A DNA stretch of 49,049 nucleotides from positions 1 to 49,049 of the forward strand of contig CACIRC010000008.1 in NCBI GenBank assembly GCA_902588895.1. Reading direction: 5' to 3'. Within the stretch, counting starts at the first letter, position 1. Each line of letters opens with the position of its first letter. The translations under genes and the position numbers were made by a program. Below the pieces are notes generated by a model. That model was not told the DNA's origin. It ran no database searches and saw nothing but the letters and a program-made list of their open reading frames with translations. The stretch is from an uncultured Pelagibacteraceae bacterium. Its GTDB lineage: Bacteria; Pseudomonadota; Alphaproteobacteria; Pelagibacterales; Pelagibacteraceae. Shown in pieces: positions 26,505 to 35,856 of this stretch.

Positions 26505-27608
26505 TTATAGAACGTAAGGCTCTGGCCTAGCGGTTTTACCCAAAACTCTCTCAACTGCAAAATCGCTTATATCAATTGTTTGGTATGATCCTGTTGTAAT
26601 TAATTCAGTTAAGGCTCTACCGATGCCTGGTGCCTGCATTAATCCTCGGCCTGTAAAACCAGAGGCCATGTAAACATTATCAAATTTTGGATGCTTACCA
26701 ACAACTGCATTATTATCCAATCTATTACAATCATAGTAACCTGCCCATCCACCAGTTAACTTTAATTCTTCAAAGGCAGGTATTCTCTTCGCAAGAGCTG
26801 GCCAAACCAATTCCTCAAAATCATTCCAAGCTGGTTCTAAATCATCTGCATCAAATACAGAAATAGGTGATCCTGCTAAATATTCACCTCCTTCTGGCCT
26901 CCAATAAACACCCGTTGTTAAGTCTCCACTTAGTGGCATCTCTTTTATATATGTTGGGCATTTTACTCTAAACACGGTATGCTTTTGAGGAACGACAGGG
27001 ATATCTTCTAACAATTCTTTTGTCCAACAACCGGCTGCGGAAACAATTGTTTTAGCATTTATTTCAGAAATACTTTTTACTTCACCTTTAATAAATTCTG
27101 CTCCAAGCTCTATTGCTTTACTTTTAAGAGCGCTATGAAACATAAATGGATCAATCCATCCTTCACTTTGATTATCTGTATAAGTTGCTGTCTCTATCCC
27201 TTCACTATTCACATAAGGAAAAACCTTAGATAATTCTGACCCTTTAATATTTTTTGTTCCTGCATCACATTCTTTATGATTTTCTAATGCTCTATATTGT
27301 TCTTCAGCATGTTCAGAACCAAACATTAAAAGATATCCGTTGGTTACCATACTAGCTGTTGGGTTAGGGTTTTTTTCTGTTTTTAATAATTCTGGTATTT
27401 GGAAAATAAATTCTCTTGCAAATTTTCCCAATAAAATATTTTCTTTTTGGAAAAATTGCCTTCTAAAACCACCTAGAGATAATGGGAATGAAGCTGTTTT
27501 ATAAGTAGGATCTCTTTCAATAACTTTAACTTTTCTACCCTCTTTGGATAAAAAATAAGCAGTTGCCGCCCCTATTATTCCACCACCAATTACTACAACA
27601 TCATCCAT
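26505..27608 (-). CDS. FAD-dependent oxidoreductase, DAO family (sarcosine/amino-acid oxidase-like)
   Basis: This 367-aa protein has the N-terminal dinucleotide-binding motif VVVIGGGIIGAATAYFLS and the DAO-family C-terminal segment YMASGFTGRGLMQAPGIG that closes the FAD site. The SLGGFRRQFFQKEN region resembles FOXRED1 and sarcosine/dimethylglycine-type oxidases, which remove N-methyl groups or oxidise secondary amines. The exact substrate is not determined. It is a candidate for the sarcosine-oxidising step that would link creatinase to glycine, but it is 10 kb from creatinase. It lies 2 nt after tspO on the same strand. D-amino acid dehydrogenase is an alternative. Confidence 0.85.
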   Translation of the reverse strand: MDDVVVIGGGIIGAATAYFLSKEGRKVKVIERDPTYKTASFPLSLGGFRRQFFQKENILLGKFAREFIFQIPELLKTEKNPNPTASMVTNGYLLMFGSEHAEEQYRALENHKECDAGTKNIKGSELSKVFPYVNSEGIETATYTDNQSEGWIDPFMFHSALKSKAIELGAEFIKGEVKSISEINAKTIVSAAGCWTKELLEDIPVVPQKHTVFRVKCPTYIKEMPLSGDLTTGVYWRPEGGEYLAGSPISVFDADDLEPAWNDFEELVWPALAKRIPAFEELKLTGGWAGYYDCNRLDNNAVVGKHPKFDNVYMASGFTGRGLMQAPGIGRALTELITTGSYQTIDISDFAVERVLGKTARPEPYVL

Positions 27609-27610
27609 AT

Positions 27611-28093
27611 CTAATTTAACAAAATTAAGCTTGTATTCAGAATTAGTGCAAAGCTACACCAAAGTAAATATGGAATCATTAGATAGGCGCTCAACATCTT
27701 GACGCGTTTAAATCTTAAAATAAGATTAATTATCAATGCTATTAGTATGATTAATACTAAAAAAGCCAAAACCATATTGTGAAAAACAAAAAAAACTACA
27801 CTCCAAGTTGTATTGAATACTAAATGGATAAAATAAATATAAACAGTATTCAAATCTCTATTTTTTGTATGCCAATAAAGCCATATTGCAACTGTCATCA
27901 ATATGTACAAGGTGGTCCAAACAGGTCCGAATATCCAATCTGGTGGATTAAATGTTGGTTTGTTTAGTAATGAGTACCATGGCTCTTTAAAAGTAACAGT
28001 GGCTAAACCGCCAATCAATGAAGCAGAGAATGTAATAGCAAGAAACAATATAAATGTTAAAAATTTATTTTTAAACATGTTAGATATATACAT
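27611..28093 (-). CDS. tspO: TspO/MBR family tryptophan-rich sensory protein
   Basis: TspO is a five-helix membrane protein that binds porphyrins and acts in stress or tetrapyrrole-related regulation. The 160-aa protein has the defining stretch KEPWYSLLNKPTFNPPDWIF followed by GPVWTTLYILMTVAIWLYW, and further helices up to the C-terminus. A second ATG at 28078 (MFKNKF...) is an equally possible start, which would widen the gap to the divergent SDR gene from 8 to 23 bp. The gap to the oxidoreductase gene downstream is 2 nt. Its neighbours are the lipid-modification genes linked to photooxidative stress in other alphaproteobacteria. Confidence 0.92.
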   Translation of the reverse strand: MYISNMFKNKFLTFILFLAITFSASLIGGLATVTFKEPWYSLLNKPTFNPPDWIFGPVWTTLYILMTVAIWLYWHTKNRDLNTVYIYFIHLVFNTTWSVVFFVFHNMVLAFLVLIILIALIINLILRFKRVKMLSAYLMIPYLLWCSFALILNTSLILLN

Positions 28094-28101
28094 AACAAAA
28101 A

Positions 28102-28863
28102 ATGACTAAAAAAACTATTTGGATTACAGGTGGCAGTACTGGTATTGGAAAAGCTTTAGCAATTAAATTTGCAAGTAAGGGATGGAATGTTGCTGTATCT
28201 GCAAGAAGAGTTGAATTACTAAATGAGCTTTCAAATTCTTATGAAAATATTGCAGGTTTTCCTTTAGACGTAACAGATAAAGAAAAGTGCAAAGAAGTAT
28301 TTAATGAAATTAAAAACAAATATGAAAATATAGATATTTGTTTTTTTTCAACTGGAACATGGGATCCAAAAAAAGAAAAAGATATAGATGTCGAACAAAT
28401 GGAAGATGTCTTTAAAGTAAATTTTTTTGGAACTGTGAATAGTATCAAAGCAGTTGAACAATACTTTAGAGATAAAAAAAACGGTATAATTACTATTGTT
28501 TCGTCAATTGCAGGATATAGAGGGCTACCTAATTCAACTGGCTATGGACCATCCAAATCTGCATTAAATAACTTAGCTGAAAGTTTGTACTTTGATTTTA
28601 AAAGATACAATGTGCGTGTTTGTTTAGTCTCTCCTGGATTTATTAAAACACCAATGACAGATAAAAATGATTTTAAAATGCCTTTTTTAAAAACTCCTGA
28701 GTATGCTGCAGATCAAATTTATGAAGGTTTAGTTAATAAAAATATATTTGAAATACATTTTCCAAAATCACTTACAATTACATTAAAACTGTTGAGTTTT
28801 TTACCGAGTAAAATTTATTTTGGTTTAGTTGGAAAACTAACGAAATATCAAAAAAATAGTTAA
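28102..28863 (+). CDS. Short-chain dehydrogenase/reductase
   Basis: This 253-aa classical SDR has the cofactor motif TGGSTGIG (9-16), the catalytic Ser around 134-135 (VSSIAG), Tyr148 and Lys152 in YGPSK, and an Arg-rich segment (SARRVE) after beta-2 that favours NADP(H). The substrate is unknown; a lipid or ketone is plausible from context. The C-terminal 40 residues are hydrophobic/basic, which could associate with membrane. It faces the DUF3833-CFA-DUF1365-FAD set, and SDR genes occur with these families in alphaproteobacterial stress operons. Its stop codon is shared with the convergent gene through a TTAA at 28860-28863. Confidence 0.92.
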   Translation: MTKKTIWITGGSTGIGKALAIKFASKGWNVAVSARRVELLNELSNSYENIAGFPLDVTDKEKCKEVFNEIKNKYENIDICFFSTGTWDPKKEKDIDVEQMEDVFKVNFFGTVNSIKAVEQYFRDKKNGIITIVSSIAGYRGLPNSTGYGPSKSALNNLAESLYFDFKRYNVRVCLVSPGFIKTPMTDKNDFKMPFLKTPEYAADQIYEGLVNKNIFEIHFPKSLTITLKLLSFLPSKIYFGLVGKLTKYQKNS

Positions 28864-29408
28864 TCTTTTACAAATACAACTGTTAATTCGGCTACTTTAA
28901 AACCAAATTTAGTCATTGTGGCTCTATTAATTGCAACTCTATCATCTTGTTTAAAAATCCAATCATCAAAAGTTATTTTTAATTCTTTGCCTTTAACTGG
29001 AACTAATAAAACATATTCAAATTTAAACGCTGGTCCATAAGAATATCCTATTGCTTTACCTACAACATCCCCTGCTGTTCCTTCATAATTGTGCTCATCA
29101 ATTTTATTTATTGTCCATTCTCGATCTTGAACTTCTCCATCGTCCCAATTGAATTTTTCTTTGAGAATTAATTGTTTTCCATCCCAAGTTCCATTTAAGT
29201 CTGCAGAAAATTGTCTTGTAACTTTTCCCGATCTATTTTGTAGAACACCCCAAGCCTTAACATTTCCAGATAAGTATTGCTCAATAATTAATCTTGGTTC
29301 TTTGTTTTTAAAGTCTTCTGGTTTCATAGCACTATTATTTGAGCAACTTGTAATTAAGAATAATGAAATTATCAATGAAATTGACTTAATTATTTTTATA
29401 TGTCGCAT
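28860..29408 (-). CDS. DUF3833 family lipoprotein
   Basis: This protein has a signal sequence ending in LITSC, a lipobox, so it should be a membrane-anchored lipoprotein of about 182 aa. The body is beta-rich and matches DUF3833 (FSADLNGTWDGKQLILKEKF, EWTINKIDEHNYEGTAGDVVG). I chose the ATG at 29408 because a GGAG at 29415-29418 precedes it by 6 nt; the in-frame ATG at 29420 has no such site. DUF3833 has no known activity but is regularly found with cyclopropane synthase-like methyltransferases and DUF1365. It is the last gene of the four-gene minus-strand operon. Confidence 0.88.
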   Translation of the reverse strand: MRHIKIIKSISLIISLFLITSCSNNSAMKPEDFKNKEPRLIIEQYLSGNVKAWGVLQNRSGKVTRQFSADLNGTWDGKQLILKEKFNWDDGEVQDREWTINKIDEHNYEGTAGDVVGKAIGYSYGPAFKFEYVLLVPVKGKELKITFDDWIFKQDDRVAINRATMTKFGFKVAELTVVFVKD

Positions 29409-29414
29409 AAATAT

Positions 29415-29418
29415 CTCC
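29415..29418 (-). promoter_or_regulatory. Ribosome binding site that sets the DUF3833 start
   Basis: On the minus strand GGAG lies 6 nt before the ATG at 29408. It overlaps the codons that a longer open frame from 29420 would use, so it favours the shorter protein with a typical lipoprotein signal peptide. Confidence 0.6.
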
Positions 29419-29425
29419 ATTATTT

Positions 29426-30604
29426 TTATTTGTTTTGCATTGAAAATTGTATCAGATCAATATTTTTTGACTTAAATCCTGCTTCACAATAAGAAAGGTA
29501 AAACTCCCACATTCTTTTAAATGTTGAGTCAAAACCTTGATTTTTTATTAAATCCCATTTTTTTAAAAACTCATTTCTCCATATAGCCAATGTATTTGCA
29601 TAATGGTCAGCATAAGAAATATATGAATTAATAGTTAAGCCGTTGTCAGAAACATATCTATTAATACTATTTTTATTTGGTAAAAAACCACCTGGAAAAA
29701 TATATTTTTGAATAAAATCCTGTTTGTTTTTGTATCTATCAAATAACCTATCATCGATGGTAATTGCTTGAATAGCGGCTTTTCCACCATCAGATAAGTT
29801 ATTCTTTATAGTTTTAAAATATCCCTCTAAATAATTTTGACCAACAGCCTCTATCATCTCTATAGAAGCAATTGAATCGTATTTGCTTTTAAGGTCTCTG
29901 TAATCCTTTATTTCAATATTAACTTTTTCGTTTAATCCACAATTAAAAATTCTTTCTTTTGCATATTCAAATTGTTTTTTTGATATTGTAATACAGTCTA
30001 GCTTAACATCGTATTTTTTACCTAGATACTCAGCAAAACCTCCCCAACCACATCCTATTTCTAAAACTTTGTCACCATTATTTGGTTTTATTAGATCAAT
30101 TAATTTTTGATATTTGTTATTTTGAGCATCAGAAAGGTTTTTTGATTTATCATCAAAAATAGCACTAGAGTATGTAAGTGTGTCATCTAACCAAAGAGAA
30201 AAAAAATCATTACCAAGATCGTAATGCTTGGCAATATTTTCTTTACTACGGCTTTTTGTATTTTTGATTAATTTATTTTTAACAAAATTAATTATTGGAA
30301 AATCAAGAAGGCCTGAAAATTTATGTACCACCTCTATATTTCTCGCAGTTAATTCAATTAAATCTGATAAGTTGTCAGTTTCAAATTCACCTCTCATGTA
30401 GCTCTCAGCAAATCCAATACTACCACCTCTAATTAAATTATAATTAAAATCTGTTTTTTTGATTAAGATATTTGCATGTAATTTTTCATTTAAGTTTCCA
30501 AACTTTAATACTTTTCCATCATATGTAGTTAATTCAAGATAACCATGGCTTATATTGTTAAGAAATTTAAAAACTAATTTATCTGCTGCGTTATTTAAAA
30601 ACAT
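29426..30604 (-). CDS. Cyclopropane-fatty-acyl-phospholipid synthase family methyltransferase
   Basis: This 392-aa SAM-dependent enzyme adds a methylene or methyl group to unsaturated acyl chains in phospholipids. It has the CFA-specific lead segment IAKHYDLGNDFFSLWLDDTLTYS-type region, the SAM-binding motif LEIGCGWGGF (181-190), EMIEAVGQNYLEGYF and the C-terminal YLSYCEAGFKSKNID found in the family. The association with DUF1365, an FAD protein and DUF3833 points to the group involved in methylated or furan fatty acid formation under singlet oxygen stress, not necessarily to true cyclopropane synthesis. It overlaps the DUF1365 stop by one base (TAATG). Confidence 0.92.
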   Translation of the reverse strand: MFLNNAADKLVFKFLNNISHGYLELTTYDGKVLKFGNLNEKLHANILIKKTDFNYNLIRGGSIGFAESYMRGEFETDNLSDLIELTARNIEVVHKFSGLLDFPIINFVKNKLIKNTKSRSKENIAKHYDLGNDFFSLWLDDTLTYSSAIFDDKSKNLSDAQNNKYQKLIDLIKPNNGDKVLEIGCGWGGFAEYLGKKYDVKLDCITISKKQFEYAKERIFNCGLNEKVNIEIKDYRDLKSKYDSIASIEMIEAVGQNYLEGYFKTIKNNLSDGGKAAIQAITIDDRLFDRYKNKQDFIQKYIFPGGFLPNKNSINRYVSDNGLTINSYISYADHYANTLAIWRNEFLKKWDLIKNQGFDSTFKRMWEFYLSYCEAGFKSKNIDLIQFSMQNK

Positions 30605-31368
30605 TAATTTTCTACTGTTAAATTATTTTTAATTTTAAATTTTTTCTTAATAAATTTAATTCCTTTAATCCACAATTTAAACGCTTCAAAATGTATCGCA
30701 GAGATTATTTTAAATGTCATTAAGGGGTGTTTTAGATAAGAATACATTAAGTTTTTACTTGTCAAGTCAGATCTTTCGCCATCTTGAGACGCAAAAAGGA
30801 TTTTTCCTTCTTGATCATATTGATCTATTACAACTGATAACTTCTGCTCTGGATTTAATATCTTAAAAAAATAATTACAATCCATTTCAATAAATGGCGA
30901 TACATGAAATTTTTTTGAGCAATTATTTTGAATTAATTTATTTTTACTGTCCACTTTAAAAACATATGTATGTTGCTCATCAAATGTATTTTTAACTTCA
31001 TATAAAATTGAAATTAAATTATCATTTTTATCATATACAAAAAAAATACTTAGTGGATTAAAAACATAACCTAATATTCTTGGATAACATAAAAGTTTAA
31101 CTTTTATATTGTCTACACTTACTCCATTATTAATTAGATTTTTTTTTACCCACTCAAAAAGTGATGACCCATCACGCTCTCCATGATCTTTTTCATAAAA
31201 ACTAATTAGATTAAATTTATTGAAAGAAAAATATTTTAATTTTTTATTAAGTTCATTAAGTTCTGACAGATCAATAAATAGTGAAAATACTTTATATTTA
31301 AAAAAATGTTTTTTCGGTTTGAATCTCTTATGGATTACATTTCCATTATATATACAAGAATTAAACAT
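30604..31368 (-). CDS. DUF1365 family protein
   Basis: This 254-aa protein matches DUF1365 throughout: NGNVIHKRFKPKKHFFKYKVF at the start, the YEKDHGERDGSSLFEWVK segment, LLCYPRILGYVFNPLSIFFVY in the middle and YLKHPLMTFKIISAIHFEAFKLW near the end. The family has no proven activity but nearly always sits between an FAD-dependent amine-oxidase-like protein and a CFA synthase-like methyltransferase, as here. It overlaps the FAD gene upstream by 8 nt and the CFA gene by one. It probably acts on membrane lipids at the cytoplasmic face. Confidence 0.92.
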   Translation of the reverse strand: MFNSCIYNGNVIHKRFKPKKHFFKYKVFSLFIDLSELNELNKKLKYFSFNKFNLISFYEKDHGERDGSSLFEWVKKNLINNGVSVDNIKVKLLCYPRILGYVFNPLSIFFVYDKNDNLISILYEVKNTFDEQHTYVFKVDSKNKLIQNNCSKKFHVSPFIEMDCNYFFKILNPEQKLSVVIDQYDQEGKILFASQDGERSDLTSKNLMYSYLKHPLMTFKIISAIHFEAFKLWIKGIKFIKKKFKIKNNLTVEN

Positions 31369-32599
31369 TAAGGTTTTTCAGCATTTCAATGGACGATTTT
31401 ATTCCATCTTCATGAAATCCGTAACCAAAATAACTCCCACAAAAAAGTAAATCTTTTTGATTTTGTATTTTAACAAGCTCTGATTGTGCATCTAATGCTT
31501 TTTGATCATAATAAGGATGTGTAAATTTTACTTTTCTAAATATTTTTTTCTCATCAATTTTGAAATAAGGATTTAGTGTTAAGAAAATATTTTCATCACA
31601 ATTTAAATTTTGTAATAAATTTAACCAGTATGTAATTGAATTTTTCTCTAAATTCTTATCATCTATTGAAGAATTCCAAGAGGACCAGGCTTTTTTGTTT
31701 TTAGGCATAGCCCGCTGATCTGTATGTATATAAGCTATATTTTCTTTGTAGCTAAAATTCGAGAGAATATTTTTCTCATCATCAGTTGGATTTTCAATTA
31801 AGTTTAAGGCTTCATCAGCGTGTGTCGCTAGAACTACTTTTTCATAGTCGAAAAATTCACTTTCTCCACCATAATATAAATCTAATCCTGATGATTTCCT
31901 TTTTATTTTTGTAACTTTATAATTTTTATAATGTTCACCGCTTATTTGAGAAAGTATTTTATTTACATAAGTTCTGCTTCTGTTAGTTACCGTGTACCAC
32001 TGTGGTCTGTTTTTTAATTTAAACAAACCATGATTTTGAAAAAATCTAAGAAAAAAACTAATTGGCATTTTGCTCGCTTCATAAGGAGGCATAGACCAAA
32101 TTGCAGATACCATTGGTATTATATGATAATCAACAAATGTTTTGGATAATTTATTGTTTTTTAAATATTCGCCTAGAGTAATTTTATCATTAGATATATT
32201 TGCTTGATCACTTTTTTTATAGAATTTAATTATATCAAAAAACATTTTTAAGAACTCTATGTTAAATAAATTTGATTTATTTGCGAAAATTCCACTAAAT
32301 CCTTTTCCACAATATTCAAAATTTGTATTATCTACTGAAACTGAAAAAGACATATTGCTTTTTTCAATTTGAATATCATTTTCATTAAAAAAATTAATTA
32401 AATTTGGATAAGTTTGAAAATTAAAAACAATAAAACCAATATCTACTGAAACTTTTTTTTCATCAAAAAGCAAATCTATTGTATGAGAATGTCCACCAAA
32501 ATGGTCTTCTCTCTCGAAAAGATCTACCTGATGTTTTTTAGATAAATAATAAGCAGCACTTAATCCAGAAATTCCTGAGCCAACAACAGCAATTTTCAT
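31361..32599 (-). CDS. FAD-dependent amine-oxidase-like protein of the CFA/DUF1365 operon
   Basis: This 412-aa flavoprotein begins with the Rossmann motif IAVVGSGISGLSAAYYLS, followed by HFGGHSHTIDL and ends with LLFCGSYFGYGFHEDGIKSS, the C-terminal FAD-binding signature of the amine oxidase/desaturase group. Homologues in alphaproteobacterial sigma-E/ChrR-controlled operons occur with DUF1365 and CFA-like genes and have been linked to oxidation of methylated fatty acids. The substrate here is inferred to be an acyl lipid. It is the first gene of the minus-strand operon and starts 6 nt after the gcvP stop, so it may be read from the gcv promoter. Confidence 0.9.
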   Translation of the reverse strand: MKIAVVGSGISGLSAAYYLSKKHQVDLFEREDHFGGHSHTIDLLFDEKKVSVDIGFIVFNFQTYPNLINFFNENDIQIEKSNMSFSVSVDNTNFEYCGKGFSGIFANKSNLFNIEFLKMFFDIIKFYKKSDQANISNDKITLGEYLKNNKLSKTFVDYHIIPMVSAIWSMPPYEASKMPISFFLRFFQNHGLFKLKNRPQWYTVTNRSRTYVNKILSQISGEHYKNYKVTKIKRKSSGLDLYYGGESEFFDYEKVVLATHADEALNLIENPTDDEKNILSNFSYKENIAYIHTDQRAMPKNKKAWSSWNSSIDDKNLEKNSITYWLNLLQNLNCDENIFLTLNPYFKIDEKKIFRKVKFTHPYYDQKALDAQSELVKIQNQKDLLFCGSYFGYGFHEDGIKSSIEMLKNLNV

Positions 32600-32605
32600 T
32601 AATTA

Positions 32606-35476
32606 TTATGCTGCATCTTCTTTAAACTCATCCATACTTGGACAAGTACAAAAAATATTTTTATCTCCATATACGTTATCAACTCTTGCAACTGGAGGCC
32701 AAAATTTATTTGCTTTTAAGAATTTTGCTGGATATGCAGCTTGCTCTCTTGAATATTTATGATTCCATTCATCTGAGGCTAATTCAATATCAGTATGAGG
32801 TGCATTTTTAATTGGATTATCAACTTTATCAAATTTTCCTGACTTGATCATATCTATTTCTGATTTAATGCTAATCAAAGTATCACAAAATCTGTCCAGT
32901 TCAGACAAGCTTTCACTTTCAGTTGGTTCAATCATCATTGTACCTGCTACTGGCCATGACATTGTTGGTGCATGAAATCCATAATCTATTAATCTTTTAG
33001 CTATATCTTCTTCTGAAATGCCTGTTTCGCTTTTAATTGATCTAATATCGATAATACATTCATGAGCTACATTACCATTTGAACCTTTATAAAGAATTGG
33101 GTAATGGTGTTTTAATCTATTTGCTATGTAATTTGCATTTAGGATTGCAATTTGTGTTGCAAGTTTTACACCTTCAGAACCCATCATCTTAATGTACATC
33201 CAAGAAATTGATAAAATACTTGAGCTTCCCCAAGGGGCTGCTGAAACGGCACCTATTCCGCTTGCAGGTCCACAATCTTTTACGACCGGATGATTGGGCA
33301 GATAAACTTGTAAATGTCTTTTACATGCGATGGGTCCCATTCCAGGTCCTCCTCCACCATGCGGAATACAAAATGTTTTATGCAAATTTATATGACAAAC
33401 ATCAGGACCAAAATTTCCTGGTTTTGCAACTCCAACAAGTGCGTTTAGGTTTGCTCCATCCATATAAACTTGACCACCATGTTCATGAATTACTTCACAT
33501 ATATCTTTAATTTTTTCCTCAAATACACCATGGGTTGATGGATAAGTTACCATTAAAGCACCAAGATTGTCTGAATGCAATTCTGCTTTTTTCTTTAAAT
33601 CTTCAAAATCAACATTTCCCTCTTTATCACAGTCAACAACTACAACTTTCATTCCAACCATCTGTGCACTTGCTGGATTAGTTCCATGCGCTGAGCTTGG
33701 AATTAAACATATATTTCTATTTTCATCCCCTCTATCTAAATGATATTTTCTTATTACCATTAAGCCAGCATACTCACCTTGGGCTCCCGCATTTGGCTGA
33801 AGTGAAACACCAGAAAAACCGGTAATAGATCTCAACCAATTTTTAAGATCTGTAAACATTTCTCTATATCCCTCCATCTGTTCCACAGGTACGAATGGGT
33901 GGGGCTCAGCCAATTCTCTCCACGAAATAGGTATCATTTCTGCAGTAGCATTTAATTTCATAGTACACGAACCTAGAGCGATCATTGTTCTGTTAAGAGC
34001 TATATCCTTATCCTCTAACTTTTTAAGATATCTAAGCATTTCTGTTTCTGAATGATATAAATTAAAAACAGGGTGTTCTAAATATTTTGAAGTTCTTAAT
34101 AAATTTTTTGGTAGATTTGGTAGACTAACAGTAGGGTCCTCTTTTTTAATTGATTCTGCAGCATTAAATATTTTTAGTAATTGATTTACTCTGTAAACAT
34201 TTTTTCTTTCATCGAATGAAACAGACAGCATTTCTGAATTTACTTTTCTAATATTAACTTTTTGGTCTAAAGCATTTTTGAAAATCTGATCAGTCTTTTC
34301 TTTAGTTATAATAGTTACAGTATCAAAAAAATAATCTGAGTATAATTCATATCCAGATTGTTTTATTTTATCAGCAAAATTTTTTGCTAGTTGAGATACT
34401 CTTTCAGAAATACTTTTAAGTCCGTCTGGTCCGTGATAAATAGCATATGCTGCCGAAACAATCGCTAATAAAGCTTGAGCAGTACAAATATTACTTGTAG
34501 CTTTGTCTCTTCTTATGTGTTGCTCTCTAGTTTGTAATGACAACCTATAAGCCTTGTTTCCATGCCTATCCACCGAAACCCCAACGATCCTACCTGGCAT
34601 AGATCGTTTATATTCATCTTTTGTTGCAAAAAAGGCAGCATGAGGTCCTCCATAACCCATTGGAATACCAAATCTTTGGGAGCTACCGACTGCAATATCA
34701 GCTCCAAGTTCTCTTGGTGTTTTTAACATAGACAAGGCAAGGAGATCACAAACTAAAATTGCTTTTCCATTTTTTTTATGAATTTTACTTATGGCCTCAC
34801 TAGGATCTTTGATATCACCTAAAGTTCCTGGATATTGTAAAACTCCGCAAACAATATCTTCTTTCAGCTGCTCTAGAACTTTATCCTCATTTCCAACAAG
34901 TACTTTGAGACCCATTGGTTCTGCTCTAGTTTGAATAACATCAATTGTTTGTGGATGGCAATTCTCTGAAACAAAAACTAAATTACTATCACTTTTATTT
35001 AGTCTATGACTTAAACCCATAGCTTCGGCAGCTGCTGTTCCTTCGTCAAGCAAAGAGGCGTTTGCTATATCCATGCCTGTAAAATCAACAATCATTTGTT
35101 GAAAGTTTAATAGCATCTCTAATCTACCTTGTGCTACTTCGGGCTGATAAGGTGTATATGATGTATACCATCCTGGATTTTCTAATATATTTCTTAAAAT
35201 TACGTATGGTGTGTAGGTCCCATAATAACCCATGCCTAAAAAATTTGAGTAAATTTGGTTTTTTTTTGAAATTGCTTTTAATTTTCTTAAAGCTTCATAT
35301 TCTGAGTTTGGTTCACCGATATTTAATTCACCCTTAAACTGAATTTTTTCTGGAATTGTGCTATTAATAAATTCATCTAATGACTTAAAGTTAAGATCTT
35401 TAAGCATTTTTTCTTGGTCCTTCTCAGATGGACCTATGTGTCTTCTAATAAAATCTTTTTGTGAATTATGCAGCAT
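32606..35476 (-). CDS. gcvP: Glycine dehydrogenase (decarboxylating), P-protein
   Basis: The P-protein decarboxylates glycine and passes the aminomethyl group to the lipoyl arm of GcvH. The 956-aa protein is the fused full-length form: the N-terminal half has RRHIGPSEKDQEKML and FLGMGYYGTYTP, the C-terminal half has the PLP-site segment HINLHKTFCIPHGGGGPG with the Schiff-base lysine. The conserved glycine-rich loop follows. The length matches the single-chain enzyme. It overlaps gcvH by one base (TAATG), so gcvT-gcvH-gcvP are coupled behind the glycine riboswitch. Confidence 0.97.
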   Translation of the reverse strand: MLHNSQKDFIRRHIGPSEKDQEKMLKDLNFKSLDEFINSTIPEKIQFKGELNIGEPNSEYEALRKLKAISKKNQIYSNFLGMGYYGTYTPYVILRNILENPGWYTSYTPYQPEVAQGRLEMLLNFQQMIVDFTGMDIANASLLDEGTAAAEAMGLSHRLNKSDSNLVFVSENCHPQTIDVIQTRAEPMGLKVLVGNEDKVLEQLKEDIVCGVLQYPGTLGDIKDPSEAISKIHKKNGKAILVCDLLALSMLKTPRELGADIAVGSSQRFGIPMGYGGPHAAFFATKDEYKRSMPGRIVGVSVDRHGNKAYRLSLQTREQHIRRDKATSNICTAQALLAIVSAAYAIYHGPDGLKSISERVSQLAKNFADKIKQSGYELYSDYFFDTVTIITKEKTDQIFKNALDQKVNIRKVNSEMLSVSFDERKNVYRVNQLLKIFNAAESIKKEDPTVSLPNLPKNLLRTSKYLEHPVFNLYHSETEMLRYLKKLEDKDIALNRTMIALGSCTMKLNATAEMIPISWRELAEPHPFVPVEQMEGYREMFTDLKNWLRSITGFSGVSLQPNAGAQGEYAGLMVIRKYHLDRGDENRNICLIPSSAHGTNPASAQMVGMKVVVVDCDKEGNVDFEDLKKKAELHSDNLGALMVTYPSTHGVFEEKIKDICEVIHEHGGQVYMDGANLNALVGVAKPGNFGPDVCHINLHKTFCIPHGGGGPGMGPIACKRHLQVYLPNHPVVKDCGPASGIGAVSAAPWGSSSILSISWMYIKMMGSEGVKLATQIAILNANYIANRLKHHYPILYKGSNGNVAHECIIDIRSIKSETGISEEDIAKRLIDYGFHAPTMSWPVAGTMMIEPTESESLSELDRFCDTLISIKSEIDMIKSGKFDKVDNPIKNAPHTDIELASDEWNHKYSREQAAYPAKFLKANKFWPPVARVDNVYGDKNIFCTCPSMDEFKEDAA

Positions 35477-35856
35477 TAACTTGATGTCTCCTTTGCAAAT
35501 TTATCGTATTCTTCTTTGTTCATTAAAGTATCTAGCTCAGTTGTGTCTTTAATTTTCAATTTAAAAAACCATGCACTACCTTCAGGGTCCTCATTAATTT
35601 TGGCAGGATCATCTACTATAGACTGATTGGTATCTACCACTTCACCACTTACTGGAGTATAAACATCACTAGCAGCTTTCGTAGATTCTACTACTCCTGC
35701 AGTACCATCTTTTTCAACATTAGATCCTTTTTCAGGAAGTTCTGCAAAAACTATGTCTCCAAGCATTTCTGTTGCATGTTTTGTAATTCCTATTGTAGCT
35801 ACATCTCCCTCCAAAGTAATCCACTCATGTTCTTTAGAAAATTTTACTTCACTCAT
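35476..35856 (-). CDS. gcvH: Glycine cleavage system H protein
   Basis: GcvH is the lipoyl-carrying shuttle of the glycine cleavage complex. The 126-aa protein has the lipoylation site Lys60 in [14 protein letters not shown], the N-terminal [18 protein letters not shown] and the [18 protein letters not shown] segment. The length is normal. Its ATG overlaps the gcvT stop by one base and its stop overlaps the gcvP ATG by one, which should keep the three subunits in balance. Lipoylation enzymes are not in the window. Confidence 0.97.
   Translation of the reverse strand: MSEVKFSKEHEWITLEGDVATIGITKHATEMLGDIVFAELPEKGSNVEKDGTAGVVESTKAASDVYTPVSGEVVDTNQSIVDDPAKINEDPEGSAWFFKLKIKDTTELDTLMNKEEYDKFAKETSS

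Noticed and set aside
33208..33510. 100-aa plus-strand open frame opposite gcvP
   Set aside because: It lies inside the most conserved, PLP-binding part of gcvP on the other strand and is a codon-bias shadow.
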